A DNA stretch of 64,000 bases from Algiphilus sp. (lineage in GTDB: Bacteria > Pseudomonadota > Gammaproteobacteria > Nevskiales > Nevskiaceae). Position numbers and translations under genes: made by a program. The stretch covers positions 62,001-126,000 of the forward strand of contig NZ_JAGLEJ010000040.1 of assembly GCF_023145115.1 (NCBI RefSeq). The letters are read 5' to 3'. A model generated the notes under the pieces. It was not told the origin of the DNA, did not search any database, and worked only from the letters and a program-made list of their open reading frames with translations. This document shows positions 15,566 to 24,511 of the stretch, in pieces; the stretch's first letter is position 1, and each line of letters begins with the position of its first letter.

Positions 15566-16560
15566 GCGTCGGCCTCGCCCTCGTACCGCGTGCCCAGCTC
15601 GTCGGCGCGCAGGCCCTGTTCGCGCAGGTATCCGACCAGCACGTCGCTGTGGCCGTGGGTGGCGAGCACGCGCCGGCAGCCGGTGGCGCGGACGGTGTCG
15701 AGCAGGCCCGGCCAGTCGGCGTGGTCGGAAAGCACGAAGCCCCGGTCGAAGCCGCGCCGGCGGCGGTTGCCGCGCAGTCGCATCCAGCCGGAGACGAAGC
15801 CGGTCGCGGCACCGCGGAAGCGGCGCATCCAGGGCGTGCCGGCCGCACTCGGCGGCGCCAGGATCAGCTGCCCGCGCCAGTCGATGTCGCGCGGCGCCTC
15901 CGAAACCGGGCAGGTGGGCACCATGGGCACGCCGGCATCGCGGTAAGCCGCCACCAGCGGCGTCATCGCGCCGTGCAGGTACACCGTCTCGTCGCTGTGC
16001 GCCAGCAGGCCGTTGAGCACGCGCTGGGCCTTGCCGAGCGCATAGCAGCACAGCACCGCCGGGCGCCCGGCCCCGGCTGCGGCCCGCCACCAGTCGCGGA
16101 TCTCGCCCATGACGCTCGCCGGCTCCGGCCAGCGATAGACCGGCAGCGCGAAGGTGGCCTCGGTGATGAAGGTGTCGCAGGGCACGATCTGGAAGGGCGC
16201 ACAGGTCGGGTCGGCATCGCGCTTGTAGTCGCCGGAGGCGACCCACACCCCGCCCGGCGCCTCGACGCGCACCTGCGCCGAGCCCAGGATGTGGCCGGCC
16301 GAATGCAGACTGACGCGGGTGCGACCGAGGTCGAGCGACTCGCCGTAGGCCAGCGGCCGGATCGGCGCATCGGCACCGAGGCGGTGGCGCAGCACGCCGA
16401 CGCCGGCTTCGGCGGCCCAGATGGCGCCGTGACCGCCGCGCGCATGGTCCGCGTGGGCATGCGTGATGACCGCGCGCGGCACGGGCCGCCACGGATCGAT
16501 GTGGAAGTCGCCGGCCGGGCAGTAGAGCCCCTCGGCCGTGCGCTCGATGAGGTCGGGCAT
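15562..16560 (-). CDS. Ligase-associated DNA exonuclease (metallo-beta-lactamase fold)
   Basis: MBL/beta-CASP nuclease-like protein of 332 residues (TIGR04122 type). The zinc motif HAHADHARGGHG is at residues ~33-45; AGHILGSAQ and SGDYKRDADPT supply further ligands; FVLSDHADWPGL and LATHGHSDVL near the C-terminus are the beta-CASP-type motifs. It is related to SNM1/Artemis and CPSF nucleases and expected to trim DNA ends before ligation. It overlaps the ligase by four bases. The 5' gap to waaA is 9 bases, so it may be co-transcribed from the LPS genes upstream. Confidence 0.92.
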   Translation of the reverse strand: MPDLIERTAEGLYCPAGDFHIDPWRPVPRAVITHAHADHARGGHGAIWAAEAGVGVLRHRLGADAPIRPLAYGESLDLGRTRVSLHSAGHILGSAQVRVEAPGGVWVASGDYKRDADPTCAPFQIVPCDTFITEATFALPVYRWPEPASVMGEIRDWWRAAAGAGRPAVLCCYALGKAQRVLNGLLAHSDETVYLHGAMTPLVAAYRDAGVPMVPTCPVSEAPRDIDWRGQLILAPPSAAGTPWMRRFRGAATGFVSGWMRLRGNRRRRGFDRGFVLSDHADWPGLLDTVRATGCRRVLATHGHSDVLVGYLREQGLRADELGTRYEGEADA

Positions 16561-16569
16561 TGCGCGACG

Positions 16570-17859
16570 CTAGCGCCCGGCGCCCTCCGGCGGCCAGCTC
16601 GCCCGGGCTTCGTCGAGGAGCGCGAGATGGCGTTCGACCGCGCCGCGGTTGGCGGCCACGGCCGCCGCCGCCGCGGTACCCATCTCCGTGCGCAGCTCCG
16701 GCTGCGCGAACAGCGCCGCGATCTCGACGGCGAGATCCTGCGCGCTGGCCACTTCGCGCGCACCGCCGGTCTCGATGAGCAGGCGCCGTGCGTCGACGAA
16801 GTGGAACATGTGCTGGCCGAACAGCACCGGCAGCCCGAGCGCGGCCGGCTCCAGGATGTTGTGGCCGCCGACCTCGACCAGACTGCCGCCGACGAAGGCG
16901 CAATCGGCCATCGCCAGGTAGCGGAACATCTCGCCGGTGGAGTCGCCCAGCAGCAGGGTCGCCTCGGCCGGTACCGACACCGTGTCGCCATCGCCGCGGC
17001 GCACGAAGTGCCAGCCGTCGCGCTCCAGCATGCGGGCCACCGAGGCGAAGCGCTGCGGGTGGCGGGGCACCAGCACCAGCAGCGCCTTCGGGTGCCAGCG
17101 CAGCAGGTCCCGATGCGCGGCGAGCACGGCGGCCTCCTCGCCGTCGTGCGTGCTGGCCGCCACCCAAACCGGGCGCGGTCCGACATCGGCGCGCCAGCGC
17201 TGCCCGATCGCGCGCTCGTGCTCCGGCGGGGCGAGATCGAACTTGATGTTGCCGGCGCGCTCGACATGCGGCGCCCCGAGGGCGCGGAAGCGCTCGGCGT
17301 CGGCGTCGCTCTGCGCGGCGACCAGCGCCACCCGTGACAGCACGCCCGCGATGGCGCCGCGCACGCGCCGATAGCCGGAGAAGGAGCGCGGCGACAGGCG
17401 CGCATTGGCGAGCATCAGCGGGATGCGCCGTCGCGCCAGCAGCGTGAAGAGATGGGGCCAGATCTCGGTCTCCAGCACCACGCAGACCTGCGGACGCACG
17501 CGGCGCAGGAAGCGCCGCAGCGCGCGCGGCAGATCGAAGGGCACGTAGCTGTGCGGTACCGCATCGCCCCAGTAGCGCCGCACCGCCTGCGAGCCAGAGG
17601 TGGTCATGGTGGTGATCCACACGCCGCCGCTACCGTGACGTGCAATGAGCGCATCGATCAGCGGTCGCGCAGCGACCACCTCGCCCAGCGACGCCGCGTG
17701 CAGCCACACCGTCACCGGCCCGGCCGGTCGCGGCACCCAGCCGAAGCGCTCGGCCCAGCGCCCCGGCGCGTCGCCCTGCCGGCGCCCGCGCAGCGCCAGG
17801 AAGAGCGCCGCCGGCGCCGCCGCGAGTCGCACGAACAGCGCGTAGAGCAGGCGCAGCAT
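16570..17859 (-). CDS. waaA: 3-deoxy-D-manno-octulosonic acid (Kdo) transferase
   Basis: GT-B glycosyltransferase (GT30) of 429 residues that adds Kdo to lipid IVA at the inner membrane. The N-terminal hydrophobic segment (MLRLLYALFVRLAAAPAAL) anchors it. WLHAASLGEVVAARPLI, the ETEIWPHL motif, NARLSPRSFSGYRR, and the C-terminal FVGGSLVEVGGHNILEPAA donor-site motif are conserved. Its ATG overlaps the kdkA stop by one base (TGATG). Whether it adds one or two Kdo residues is uncertain; the neighbouring Kdo kinase suggests a single-Kdo, phosphorylated core as in Haemophilus or Vibrio. Confidence 0.95.
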   Translation of the reverse strand: MLRLLYALFVRLAAAPAALFLALRGRRQGDAPGRWAERFGWVPRPAGPVTVWLHAASLGEVVAARPLIDALIARHGSGGVWITTMTTSGSQAVRRYWGDAVPHSYVPFDLPRALRRFLRRVRPQVCVVLETEIWPHLFTLLARRRIPLMLANARLSPRSFSGYRRVRGAIAGVLSRVALVAAQSDADAERFRALGAPHVERAGNIKFDLAPPEHERAIGQRWRADVGPRPVWVAASTHDGEEAAVLAAHRDLLRWHPKALLVLVPRHPQRFASVARMLERDGWHFVRRGDGDTVSVPAEATLLLGDSTGEMFRYLAMADCAFVGGSLVEVGGHNILEPAALGLPVLFGQHMFHFVDARRLLIETGGAREVASAQDLAVEIAALFAQPELRTEMGTAAAAAVAANRGAVERHLALLDEARASWPPEGAGR

Positions 17860-18608
17860 CAGCCCGCGCTCCGCTGCCGCCGGTAGCCTTCGGTCAGTGT
17901 CTGCCAGTCCGCCACATCGTCATAGTGGAACAGGGCGGCGGCATCGCGCCGGCGCCGGAACGAGCGCCGCAGTCGCGCCAGGCCGAGATCCAGCAGCCAG
18001 TCCGGCGCGCGCTCGCGTGCCCGGTCGAAATCGATCAGCCACAACGCATCGTCGTCGGCCACCAGCACGTTGGCGACGTTGAGATCCGGATGGTGGACGC
18101 CGCTGGCGTGCAGGCGACCGAGCAGCGTGCCGAGCGCGGTCCAGAACGGCACCCCTGCCGGCGCCGCTTCGAGGCGCTCGCCGAGTGTGCGTACGCCCTC
18201 GATGCGCGTGATCGCGATCGCGCCGGTGTATGCCGCCCCCGCGCGCCACACGCCGGCGGCGACCGGGGCCGGTACCGGGAAGCCCTCGCCGTGAAGCCGC
18301 TCCAGCAGCCGATACTCCCGGAACGGCCGGGTCCGGAAGAGGCCCGGCCATACGTAGCGCTGCGAGACGACCCGGCCGGGCAGCCCGCCGCGCCGGTAGC
18401 GGCGCAGCACCCAGTGCTCGGCGCCGAGGCACACGAAGTGAACGCTGTCGCGGCCGCCGCGCAGCACCTGCGCGCTGCCGTGTCGCTCGTAGTGGGTGGG
18501 ATCGAAGAGCCATTCCCCCGGCTCGCCGGTGCGGGTGCGGTCGCAGATGAGCGCGAAGCGCCCCTGCTGGACGATGGTCGCAGAATCGTTGCGGATTGCG
18601 TCCGGCAT
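17859..18608 (-). CDS. kdkA: 3-deoxy-D-manno-octulosonic acid kinase
   Basis: Kdo kinase of 249 residues that phosphorylates Kdo of the LPS inner core at O-4. It has a protein-kinase-like fold: VLRRYRRGGLPGRVV near residue 85, catalytic loop HHPDLNVANVLV (HxDLxxxN) and metal-binding LIDFDRARER. The start at 18608 (MPDAIRND) matches the usual length; the frame extends 216 bases further upstream without homology. It overlaps waaA by one base. It is divergent from the acyltransferase at 18817 with a 208-base gap likely to hold both promoters. Confidence 0.93.
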   Translation of the reverse strand: MPDAIRNDSATIVQQGRFALICDRTRTGEPGEWLFDPTHYERHGSAQVLRGGRDSVHFVCLGAEHWVLRRYRRGGLPGRVVSQRYVWPGLFRTRPFREYRLLERLHGEGFPVPAPVAAGVWRAGAAYTGAIAITRIEGVRTLGERLEAAPAGVPFWTALGTLLGRLHASGVHHPDLNVANVLVADDDALWLIDFDRARERAPDWLLDLGLARLRRSFRRRRDAAALFHYDDVADWQTLTEGYRRQRSAG

Positions 18609-18816
18609 GGATGCGACGACTCCCGGTTGCCATGGGGGACGGATACACTTGGGATCGCCGGGCGCCGTCGCGCCCGGCGGCGGCAGACCGCCCGAGCGCT
18701 GCGGTCCGGACCGGGTGCCGGTGCCGGATCGCGGCGTTGCCTCGGCGTTCCGCCGGCAGTCTATCCCGTTCCGACCGCGCGCTCCGCGCCCGCGCCCCAG
18801 CCCAACGACCCGCATC

Positions 18817-19734
18817 ATGCCCACTTCCGCGGCGAACCGGTCGCTTCTTCACCCGCGATACTGGCCGCACTGGCTGCTCATCGGCCTGCTGCGGCTGCTG
18901 GCCATGCTGCCGCTGGCGGCACAGCGCGCCGTCGGCAGCGGGCTGGGCCGCCTCGCCCACCGACTGCTCGGACGGCGACGCGTGATCACGCGCACCAACC
19001 TCCGCCTGTGCTTCCCCGACCTTCCCGAGCCCGAGATCGACGCACTGGTGCACGCGCATTTCCGCTCCATCGGGCGCGGACTCTTCGAGACTCTGTCGGC
19101 ATGGTGGAAGCCGTCGCGCGTCCTCGCACCGACCCTGCAGGTGGAAGGTCTCGAGCATCTGCATGCCGCGCAGCGCGAGGGTGGCGTCATCCTGCTGACC
19201 GGCCACTTCACCACGCTGGAGCTGGCCGCGCGCGCGCTGTGCGAGGCCGACGTGCGATTCCACGCCATGTACCGGCCGCACAACAATCCGGTCTTCGATC
19301 ACGTCATGCGCGACCTGCGGCGACAGCGCTCGGGCGCCGAGGCGCTGCCGCGCGACCGGCTGCGCGCACTGGTGAAGGCGCTGCGCGGCGGCGGCGCCAT
19401 CTGGTACGGCCCCGATCAGACCCTGCGCCAGGACAGCGTCTTCGTCGACTTCTTCGGCGTGCCCACCGCCACGCTCACCGCCACCGCCAAGCTGGCACGC
19501 AGCGGACGGGCACGGGTGGTGCCCTTCTTCGCGCGCCGCGACGGCAACCGTCTGATCGTGCGCATCGACCCGGCCTGGGAGCACTTTCCCTCCGGCGACG
19601 AGCGCGCCGATGCGCGCCGCGTCAATGCCGCCATCGAGGACGCCGTCCGCGAAGCCATGCCCGACTATTTCTGGATCCACCGGCGCTTCAAGATCCGGCC
19701 ACCCGGGGCCCCTTCCGTCTATCCCCGCCGCTGA
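18817..19734 (+). CDS. Lipid A biosynthesis lauroyl/myristoyl acyltransferase (LpxL family)
   Basis: LpxL/HtrB-type acyltransferase of 305 residues. The N-terminal membrane segment (WPHWLLIGLLRLLAMLPLAA) is followed by NLRLCFPDLPE, the catalytic HxxxxE motif in LTGHFTTLELAAR, YRPHNNPVFDHVM, and IWYGPDQTLRQDSVFVDFFGV. It transfers a secondary acyl chain from ACP to Kdo-lipid A. ATG at 18817 is chosen over the longer frame beginning 18496 because the conserved N-terminus begins here. Its position back to back with the Kdo genes supports the LPS role. Acyl length and LpxL versus LpxM cannot be decided. Confidence 0.92.
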   Translation: MPTSAANRSLLHPRYWPHWLLIGLLRLLAMLPLAAQRAVGSGLGRLAHRLLGRRRVITRTNLRLCFPDLPEPEIDALVHAHFRSIGRGLFETLSAWWKPSRVLAPTLQVEGLEHLHAAQREGGVILLTGHFTTLELAARALCEADVRFHAMYRPHNNPVFDHVMRDLRRQRSGAEALPRDRLRALVKALRGGGAIWYGPDQTLRQDSVFVDFFGVPTATLTATAKLARSGRARVVPFFARRDGNRLIVRIDPAWEHFPSGDERADARRVNAAIEDAVREAMPDYFWIHRRFKIRPPGAPSVYPRR

Positions 19735-19829
19735 TCCGGGCGCTGCCCGGCTGCGCGGAACCGCCCCGGTTGGGTACTATGGCGGACTCGGGCACCCGCC
19801 CTCCCCAAGACGATTCGAGCTACTCGCAC

Positions 19830-20858
19830 ATGGCCTCGAGACACCCCCTGATTCCCGCTGTCGCGGCCCTGCTGGCGGTGGCAACCTCCCTCCCCGCCGG
19901 CGCTGATGTCGAGGAGGCCCGCCGCCTGCTCGACGAGGGGCGCGCCGGTCAGGCGCTGCGCGTCCTCGACGAGCAGCTCGAAGGCAGCCCGCAGGACGCC
20001 GAGGCGCGTTTCCTGCGCGGCCTGGCGCTGTCGCGCACCGGCCGCCGCGAGGAAGCCATCGCGGTGTTCCAGAAGCTGACCCGCGACTACCCGCAGCTGC
20101 CCGAACCCTACAACAATCTCGCCGTGATCTACGCCCAGCAGGGCGACTACGAACAGGCGCGCGACGCGCTCGAGGCGGCGCTCGCCACCCATCCGAGCTA
20201 CGCCACCGCGCACGAGAACCTGGGCGACATCTACGCCGCCCTGGCCTCGGCGTCCTACAACCGCGCGCTGATGCTGGAGGAGGGCAACAGCACCGCACGC
20301 GACAAGCTGCGCGTGATGGAGAACCTCAGCGCCGGCGCGCCGGCCGCGCGGCCCACCCTCAGCGGCGGCCCCGCATCGGGCGGCAGCACCGGATCGACAC
20401 CCGCCGCCGCGGCCTCCGCACCCGACGGCGATGGCGCTTCCACCTCCAGCCCGACCCCGGCCGGCAGCGCGCCCACGGCATCGTCGCAGCCGGCGCAGGC
20501 CAGCGGTGACGCGCTCGCCACGCGCGAGCGCATCTCGGCGGCGATCTACGACTGGGCGCAGGCCTGGCAGAACCAGAACATCGCGGCCTATCTCGGTGCC
20601 TACGCACCCGACTTCACGCCCGCGGGCGGCCTCAGCCGCGACGCGTGGGAGTCCCAGCGCCGCGATCGCGTCGGCGCGCCGGACACCATCACCGTGCGCA
20701 TCCGCGATCCCGAGATCCAGATCGTCGACGCCGAGCGCGCCCGCGTCGTGTTCACGCAGGAGTACGATTCCGACTCCTACAGCGACGTGACCAACAAGGT
20801 GCTCGACATGCGCCGCGTCGGCGACCGCTGGCTGATCATCCGCGAAACCACCCGCTAG
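19830..20858 (+). CDS. Exported TPR protein with C-terminal NTF2-like domain
   Basis: A 342-residue protein with a cleavable signal peptide (AAVAALLAVATSLPAGA). Residues ~25-140 hold about three tetratricopeptide repeats (AEARFLRGLALSRTGRREEA, YNNLAVIYAQQGDYEQARDA). A Pro/Ser/Ala-rich linker of ~70 residues follows, then an NTF2/SnoaL-like domain (IYDWAQAWQNQNIAAYLGAY, ending RVGDRWLIIRETTR). The adjacent L,D-transpeptidase has a similar terminal domain (DWRRAWMSGDTDALMAFYAP), so the two probably act together in the periplasm on peptidoglycan. The spacing is 11 bases, an operon. The ATG at 19830 is chosen for the signal peptide. Confidence 0.85.
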   Translation: MASRHPLIPAVAALLAVATSLPAGADVEEARRLLDEGRAGQALRVLDEQLEGSPQDAEARFLRGLALSRTGRREEAIAVFQKLTRDYPQLPEPYNNLAVIYAQQGDYEQARDALEAALATHPSYATAHENLGDIYAALASASYNRALMLEEGNSTARDKLRVMENLSAGAPAARPTLSGGPASGGSTGSTPAAAASAPDGDGASTSSPTPAGSAPTASSQPAQASGDALATRERISAAIYDWAQAWQNQNIAAYLGAYAPDFTPAGGLSRDAWESQRRDRVGAPDTITVRIRDPEIQIVDAERARVVFTQEYDSDSYSDVTNKVLDMRRVGDRWLIIRETTR

Positions 20859-20869
20859 GGCACCGCACC

Positions 20870-22171
20870 ATGCGCGTGCCGCGCGCCGTGAAGCGCCTTG
20901 CGGGCGCCCTGTGCGTCGCGATCATCGCGGCACCGGCGCCCGTCGCCGCGCAGCAGACCGTCGCGCTGCTTCCGGATCTGCCGGGCGACCCGCTGGATGC
21001 CGACGGCGTCGTCCCGCCGCTGCGCAGCGCGCCGCCGCCCCCCGAGATGCGCCTGCGCGAAGCGGTCGCGGCGCTGCAGCGTGGCGAGTGGCGGCGCGCG
21101 CTCAAGCGCACCGACGCCCTCATCGCCGCGCGACCCGACTTCCGCGCCGCCCACTTCCTGCGCGGCGAGATCCTTGCCGGCCGCTCCGGCGTGCGACCGG
21201 AGATCCTGCTGGCCGGACACGGCGATGCGCTCGGCGCCCTCGCCGAGGAAACCCGCCTGCGCATCGCGCCGCTGCCCACCGATGCCGATGCCGGGCTGCG
21301 GCCGGCACCGCTGCTGCGCCTGCCGCCCAGTGTCGAGCACGCCCTGCTGGTCGATCTCAGCGCGGCGCGCCTGTTCGTGGTCTCGCGCGACGGCAGCGGG
21401 CTCCGGGTGACGCGCGATCTCTACGCCGCCATGGGCAGTGCCGGCTTCGGCAAGCAGGTGGAGGGCGACAATCGCACCCCCATCGGGGTCTATCGGATCG
21501 AGAGCTGGATCGACGGCGGCGAGCTGCCCGACCTCTACGGCAGCGGCGCCTATCCGGTGGACTATCCCAACGAATGGGACCGCCACCGCGAACGGACCGG
21601 ACACGGCATCTGGCTGCACGGCGTGCCCGGCGACACCTATGCCCGACTGCCGCGCTCGTCGGAAGGCTGCGTCACCATGGCCAATGACGATCTGGAGGGG
21701 CTCGACCCGATGGTGACCACCGGCAACACGCCGGTGATCCTCGCCGAGCGCATCGAGTGGCTGCCGCCGGCAACCATCGAGGCACGCACCGCCCGCTTCG
21801 AGCAGCGGGTCGAGGACTGGCGGCGGGCCTGGATGTCGGGTGACACCGACGCGCTGATGGCGTTCTACGCGCCGGACTTCAGCGACGGCACGCGCGATCG
21901 CGATGCCTTCGAGGCGCACAAGCGGGCGGTCAGCCGCGACAAGGAATGGATCGAGATCGCCGTTTCGGATCTGGCCATCTACGAGTACCCGGGCGAGGAG
22001 AACCTGCGCCTGGTCAGCTTCCATCAGCGCTACAGTAGCGACACCTACGCGTCGCACTCGGTGAAGCGCCAGTACTGGCGGCTGCAGCCCGACGGCCACT
22101 GGCGCATCGAGCGCAGCTTCGAGCGCGACGAGCGCCCGATCACCGCTTCAGCGGGTATCGGCGGGCAGTAG
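20870..22171 (+). CDS. L,D-transpeptidase (YkuD) with C-terminal NTF2-like domain
   Basis: A 433-residue exported protein: a signal peptide (LAGALCVAIIAAPAPVAA), a short helical-repeat region, a YkuD catalytic domain around residues 155-305, then a Cds6-type NTF2-like domain. The catalytic signature is present as WLHGVPGDTY and RSSEGCVTMAND, with the nucleophilic Cys in SxGC. Such enzymes form 3-3 peptidoglycan cross-links or tether lipoproteins; Cds6-domain enzymes can also be hydrolytic regulators of outer membrane anchoring. The gene follows the TPR gene directly and its 3' end overlaps the convergent M14 peptidase by 24 bases. Confidence 0.92.
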   Translation: MRVPRAVKRLAGALCVAIIAAPAPVAAQQTVALLPDLPGDPLDADGVVPPLRSAPPPPEMRLREAVAALQRGEWRRALKRTDALIAARPDFRAAHFLRGEILAGRSGVRPEILLAGHGDALGALAEETRLRIAPLPTDADAGLRPAPLLRLPPSVEHALLVDLSAARLFVVSRDGSGLRVTRDLYAAMGSAGFGKQVEGDNRTPIGVYRIESWIDGGELPDLYGSGAYPVDYPNEWDRHRERTGHGIWLHGVPGDTYARLPRSSEGCVTMANDDLEGLDPMVTTGNTPVILAERIEWLPPATIEARTARFEQRVEDWRRAWMSGDTDALMAFYAPDFSDGTRDRDAFEAHKRAVSRDKEWIEIAVSDLAIYEYPGEENLRLVSFHQRYSSDTYASHSVKRQYWRLQPDGHWRIERSFERDERPITASAGIGGQ

Positions 22172-23128
22172 CGACAGCCCCGGCAGATCGAGGCGCACGC
22201 CTTCGGTCAACCGCACCGCCGGAGGCGGGACACCCGGATCGCCCGCGAACAGCGCGCCCCGGTCGCGCGCGCGGCGCGCGATCCAGGCCTCCAGATCGCG
22301 CCACAGCGCATCGATCTCGCCCGGCGTCGGCATGATGCCGGCGTAGGGCAGCTCCGGCGTCACCACCGGAATGCCCAGATGCTCCCCGGCCCATTCCCCC
22401 AGCGAGCCGGGATAGGTGCCCAGCGTCTGCAGGTCGAGGAAGCCGAGCCGGTGCGGCGCCTCCTCGGTGTGCCCGTCGAAGTCGAGCAGGCCCAGCGGCG
22501 CGTGCATCGCCACCACCACGTCCGGCGCGAAGGCGATGATCTGTGCCACCAGCCAGCGGCTCTCCGGCTCCGACATGGCCGCGGCGCCGGGATAGCGACG
22601 CGGGTCGCTGCCGGTCTCGCGCCGCCAGTAGGCCCTGGCACGGCGCTGCCAGTCGGGCGACGGGAAGTTGCGGTTGAGATCGACCCCGCGCGCATTGCCG
22701 CGCGTGGCCGGCCGACGGAGCAGGCCGTCCGGATTGAGAACCGGCACCACGCGCCAGTGCACGCTGCGCGCCTCGCGCGCGGCGAGCTCGTCGAGAAAGC
22801 CGAAGACGATGCTCACCGAGGACAGCTCGTCGCCGTGAATACCGCCGAACAGCAGCACCCTCGGCGCGCGCTCGGGGTCGGCCGCGGGCAGGTCCGCGTA
22901 CAGGATCGGAAGCCCCTCGACCGAGGCGGTGTCGGAAGCGCGCAGTTCGGGGATGGCGCACCAGCGCGATTCGACCGACGCCAGCCGGTCGGCGACGCGC
23001 CGGCAGGTCTGATCGGCGGCCGCCAGCGGCAGCGCCTCGCTCGCAAGCGCGGCCGGGACGGCCGAGAGCGCCGCGACGCAGGCCAGCGCGCGGCACGCGC
23101 CCTGTCGCAGGCGTCGGGGGAACGCCAT
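22148..23128 (-). CDS. M14-family zinc carboxypeptidase (MpaA-like)
   Basis: A 326-residue secreted peptidase: signal peptide ending about AALASEA, then LLFGGIHGDELSSVS with the HxxE zinc ligands, VVPVLNPDGLLRRPATRGNARGVD with the substrate-binding NxR/Asn-Arg region and DLNRNFPS, MHAPLGLLDFDG with the third zinc His, and VVTPELPYAG with the catalytic Glu. This is the layout of murein peptide amidases that trim gamma-D-Glu-diaminopimelate peptides. Its convergent overlap with an L,D-transpeptidase suggests a peptidoglycan role. Unlike E. coli MpaA, it appears exported. Confidence 0.88.
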   Translation of the reverse strand: MAFPRRLRQGACRALACVAALSAVPAALASEALPLAAADQTCRRVADRLASVESRWCAIPELRASDTASVEGLPILYADLPAADPERAPRVLLFGGIHGDELSSVSIVFGFLDELAAREARSVHWRVVPVLNPDGLLRRPATRGNARGVDLNRNFPSPDWQRRARAYWRRETGSDPRRYPGAAAMSEPESRWLVAQIIAFAPDVVVAMHAPLGLLDFDGHTEEAPHRLGFLDLQTLGTYPGSLGEWAGEHLGIPVVTPELPYAGIMPTPGEIDALWRDLEAWIARRARDRGALFAGDPGVPPPAVRLTEGVRLDLPGLSLLPADTR

Positions 23129-23151
23129 CCGCGACCCCCCGGGCGCTGGCG

Positions 23152-23781
23152 CTAGTCGCGCGCCTTGTTGATCAGGAAGTCGACGATCTCGAGCAGGCGC
23201 TCGTAGCTGCCGGCGGCGCCGGCATTGACCTGCCAGCGGCCGTCCACGATGACGGTCGGCACCGAGGTCACGCCGAAATCGGACACGCGCTTCTCGGCGC
23301 GGCGCACGCGGTTCTCGACCGTGAAGCTGCCGAAGGTCTTCTCGAAATCCTCGGGCGCGACACCGGCCTGCTCGAAGAAGCCGGCCATCTCCTGCTCGCT
23401 GCTCGGGCGACGGCCCTGCTCGTGTATGGCGTTGAAGATGGCGCTGTGCACTTCCTGCTGCACGTCGAGCTCGTCGGCGGCATAGAAGGCCTTGAGGTGA
23501 ACGCGCCCGCTCGGGCGGCCGAAGGCGGTGGGCAGCTGCTCGAACACCACGTCGTCAGCGGTGGCGCTGCTCCATTCCTTGATGATGGGCTCGAACTGGT
23601 AGCAGTGCGGGCAGCCGTACCAGAAGACCTCGGTGACGCGGATCTTGCCGTCGTCACCGCTCTCGACGTTGCGGACTTCGCGATAGTGCTCGCCCTCGAC
23701 GAAGGCCTCGGGCTGAGCGCTGCACGCCAGCGGCGTGAGCACGAGAAAGCAGGCGAGCAGGCGGTAGAGCGATTTGCGCAT
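23152..23781 (-). CDS. dsbA: Periplasmic thiol:disulfide oxidoreductase DsbA
   Basis: A 209-residue exported oxidoreductase. The N-terminal hydrophobic segment LYRLLACFLVLTPLACSAQ contains a cysteine but only a weak lipobox, so a soluble or lipoprotein form is possible. The active site is FWYGCPHCYQFEP with CPHC near residue 57, and the cis-proline loop is GVTSVPTVIVDG near residue 175. The helical insertion lies between. It introduces disulfides into exported proteins. It lies 17 bases after the cytochrome c4 gene on the same strand, a pairing common in gammaproteobacteria. Confidence 0.94.
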   Translation of the reverse strand: MRKSLYRLLACFLVLTPLACSAQPEAFVEGEHYREVRNVESGDDGKIRVTEVFWYGCPHCYQFEPIIKEWSSATADDVVFEQLPTAFGRPSGRVHLKAFYAADELDVQQEVHSAIFNAIHEQGRRPSSEQEMAGFFEQAGVAPEDFEKTFGSFTVENRVRRAEKRVSDFGVTSVPTVIVDGRWQVNAGAAGSYERLLEIVDFLINKARD

Positions 23782-23798
23782 GCGGGAAACCCCGGGGT

Positions 23799-24422
23799 TC
23801 AGCGCGCCGGCTGCAGGCCGGCGGCGTAGGAAGCGAGTGCCTCGATCTCCTCATCGCTGAGGTTCTGGGCGACGTGCTGCATCATCTGGCCGGTGACGCC
23901 CTTGCCACGGTTGCCGTCGCGATACGCGCGCAGCTGCATGGCGGTGTACTCGGGCTGCTGGCCGGCGAGGCGCGGGTAGCCTGCGCCCGCGTTGCCGACG
24001 CCGGCGGGGCCGTGGCAGCCGGAGCATGCCGGCATGCCGCGCTCGCCGTCTCCGGCGCGCCACAGCGGCTGCGCGATGTCGACGGCCTCCTCGGCACCGG
24101 TGCGCGGCTTGGCCTCCTGCTCGGCGTAGTAGGCGGCGAGATCGCGCATGTCCTGATCGGACAGGCTGGTGACCTGCCCCATCATGACCGCGTTCTGGCG
24201 GTCGCCGCTCTTGAAGGCCTTGAGCTGATCGTACACGTAGGTGGCGTGCTGACCCGCCAGCGACGGCCATTGCGGATTGACGCTGTTGCCCTGCGGGCCA
24301 TGGCATGCCGCGCAGACGGCGGCCTTGGAGGCACCGGCTTCGGCATCACCCTCGACGTGGGGATTCTCGGCCAGTGCGGCTCCGGAGAACAGGAGGCAAC
24401 AGGCAAACAGGGCGCGCTTCAT
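23799..24422 (-). CDS. Diheme cytochrome c4
   Basis: A 207-residue periplasmic or membrane-associated cytochrome with a signal peptide ([18 protein letters not shown]). Two class I c-type heme domains are visible: [11 protein letters not shown] near residue 37 with distal Met in [11 protein letters not shown], and [11 protein letters not shown] near residue 134 with distal Met in [14 protein letters not shown]. It passes electrons from the bc1 complex to terminal oxidases. It is divergent from engB across a 89-base gap. Confidence 0.95.
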   Translation of the reverse strand: MKRALFACCLLFSGAALAENPHVEGDAEAGASKAAVCAACHGPQGNSVNPQWPSLAGQHATYVYDQLKAFKSGDRQNAVMMGQVTSLSDQDMRDLAAYYAEQEAKPRTGAEEAVDIAQPLWRAGDGERGMPACSGCHGPAGVGNAGAGYPRLAGQQPEYTAMQLRAYRDGNRGKGVTGQMMQHVAQNLSDEEIEALASYAAGLQPAR

Positions 24423-24511
24423 TCACTGCTCCGACAGGACTCTTGCGCCAGCGGCGTCGATGGGGCCGGCGACGGAAACGGGGTAAGGTTTGCAGCCCGT
24501 AAATATACCCG

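Noticed and set aside
15566..17620. Upstream extension of the ligase frame (would give a 1,219-residue protein)
   Set aside because: This part is antiparallel-frame noise over the exonuclease and waaA genes; the ligase begins at GTG 15565, overlapping the exonuclease stop.
17925..19829. 5' part of a 977-codon plus-strand frame ending in the TPR gene
   Set aside because: Only the last 342 codons are protein-like; the rest runs antisense to kdkA and out of frame through the acyltransferase.
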